NCBI GenBank assembly: GCA_023301665.1
Contig: JALZUL010000193.1
Span: forward strand, 1-5,910
From: Ascidiaceihabitans sp.
Lineage (GTDB): Bacteria > Pseudomonadota > Alphaproteobacteria > Rhodobacterales > Rhodobacteraceae
Length of the DNA: 5,910 nucleotides
Direction: 5' to 3'
Part shown: one piece after another, positions 5,436 to 5,910 of the stretch
Layout of the letters: each line of letters begins with the position of its first letter
Position numbering within the stretch: position 1 is the first letter of the stretch
The notes under the pieces: generated by a model
Told to the model about the DNA's origin: nothing
The model's input: only the letters and a program-made list of their open reading frames with translations
The model's database searches: none
Position numbers and translations under genes: made by a program

Positions 5436-5910
5436 GTTTGCCATATGGCTTTGCTGCGGCCTTACCGCCGGGGCGTCCGTAGGAATTGCCGCCGGAACGA
5501 TCAAAGCGTTTTGCGCCGGAACCGTCCTGTGCATCATCATTGTAACGGCTCGAGGGTTTGCCGCGTTTGGCCATTTTGCCACCCGCGCCGTTGGTGCCGC
5601 CCTTGGCTTTGGCTTTGCGCTCTGCCTCGGAACGGGCCAAGGTGCGGGTGCGGCCCTGTTCTGAGGGCTTGCGCGAAATCGGTTCCTTGCGGGTGCGGCT
5701 TACTGATTTTTTCTTGGCGGTGCCGGTTGGGGCATCGGTGCCCGCATCGGGGCCCGAATCAAGGCCAAGCTGGTCGCGCATCACTTTGCGGCGGATTTCT
5801 TCGACGTCGCCCTGTTTCAGATCGCCCAGTTGGAACGGGCCGTAGCTGATGCGGATCAAGCGGTTCACGGTCAGCCCAACGTCTTGCATGGCGCGGCGAA
5901 TTTCGCGGTT
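5413..5910 (-). CDS. RsuA/RluB-family rRNA pseudouridine synthase, C-terminal part with basic disordered tail
   Basis: The reading frame is open at the right edge; 165 residues and the stop are present. It opens NREIRRAMQDVGLTVNRLIR, then ISYGPFQLGDLKQGDVEEI. This is the conserved end of the RsuA/RluB/RluE/RluF catalytic domain, where the N-R-E-(I/V)-R-R block precedes the final strand. The catalytic Asp and the S4 domain lie outside the window, so the exact member is not decided; RluB, which modifies U2605 of 23S rRNA, is a fair guess because it often has a basic tail. From about residue 55 the tail is rich in Lys, Arg, Gly, Ser and Pro, with little hydrophobic content, and ends PKGPNKR. It is probably disordered and RNA-binding. 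The gene is unlikely to be functionally tied to the TerC cluster. Confidence 0.88.
   Translation of the reverse strand, partial: NREIRRAMQDVGLTVNRLIRISYGPFQLGDLKQGDVEEIRRKVMRDQLGLDSGPDAGTDAPTGTAKKKSVSRTRKEPISRKPSEQGRTRTLARSEAERKAKAKGGTNGAGGKMAKRGKPSSRYNDDAQDGSGAKRFDRSGGNSYGRPGGKAAAKPYGKPKGPNKR

Noticed and set aside
5394..5849. Plus-strand ORF of 151 codons opposite the pseudouridine synthase.
   Set aside because: It mirrors the Lys/Arg/Gly-rich tail, giving an unnatural Cys/Arg-rich composition. The minus-strand frame matches a known family.

Overview
The window looks like a chromosomal segment from an alphaproteobacterium, most likely a Rhodobacterales/Roseobacter-group member. This is inferred from the families present (a DUF2927-type lipoprotein and a YdjI-like SPFH protein next to XpaC/TelA), moderate GC content and purine-rich Shine-Dalgarno sites. 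I could not run a search to confirm it. Every supported gene is on the minus strand, so transcription runs from high to low coordinates. I see no tRNA, rRNA, mobile element or CRISPR array.

Layout in transcription order: (1) 5910-5413, the C-terminal part of an RsuA/RluB-family 23S rRNA pseudouridine synthase with a long basic low-complexity tail, cut by the window edge. (2) 5412-5260, a gap holding a 13-bp direct repeat and an 11-bp near-perfect dyad just ahead of the next gene. (3) 5259-4441, a seven-helix TerC-family membrane protein. (4) 4440-4386, a short gap with a GC-rich stem-loop and a strong ribosome-binding site. (5) 4385-4296, a 29-codon ORF for a single-helix hydrophobic micropeptide. 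(6) 4293-3382, an XpaC-family membrane protein. (7) 3368-2172, a TelA-family (toxic anion resistance) protein. (8) 2165-1194, a DUF2927-type lipoprotein. (9) 1193-1085, a gap with three helically phased 11-bp repeats that look like an operator. (10) 1084-1, an SPFH-domain protein with an Ala/Pro linker and a C-terminal GYF_2-like domain, open at the left edge.

The run from the micropeptide through XpaC and TelA to the lipoprotein is tightly packed (gaps of 2, 13 and 6 bp) and is almost certainly one operon. TerC (55 bp upstream of the micropeptide) and the SPFH gene (109 bp downstream of the lipoprotein) are probably linked to it, but each could have its own promoter. TerC, XpaC and TelA families recur together in Ter-type stress or metal-handling neighbourhoods, for example B. 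subtilis xpaC-yaaN and yceCDEFGH. The proteins here would cover the inner membrane (TerC, micropeptide, XpaC), the cytosolic membrane face (TelA, SPFH) and the periplasm or outer membrane (lipoprotein). My inference is a membrane-centred metal or envelope-stress module that lacks the usual TerD proteins within the window. The best candidates for undescribed biology are the micropeptide, the lipoprotein's incomplete HExxH-like motif and the phased repeats before the SPFH gene.
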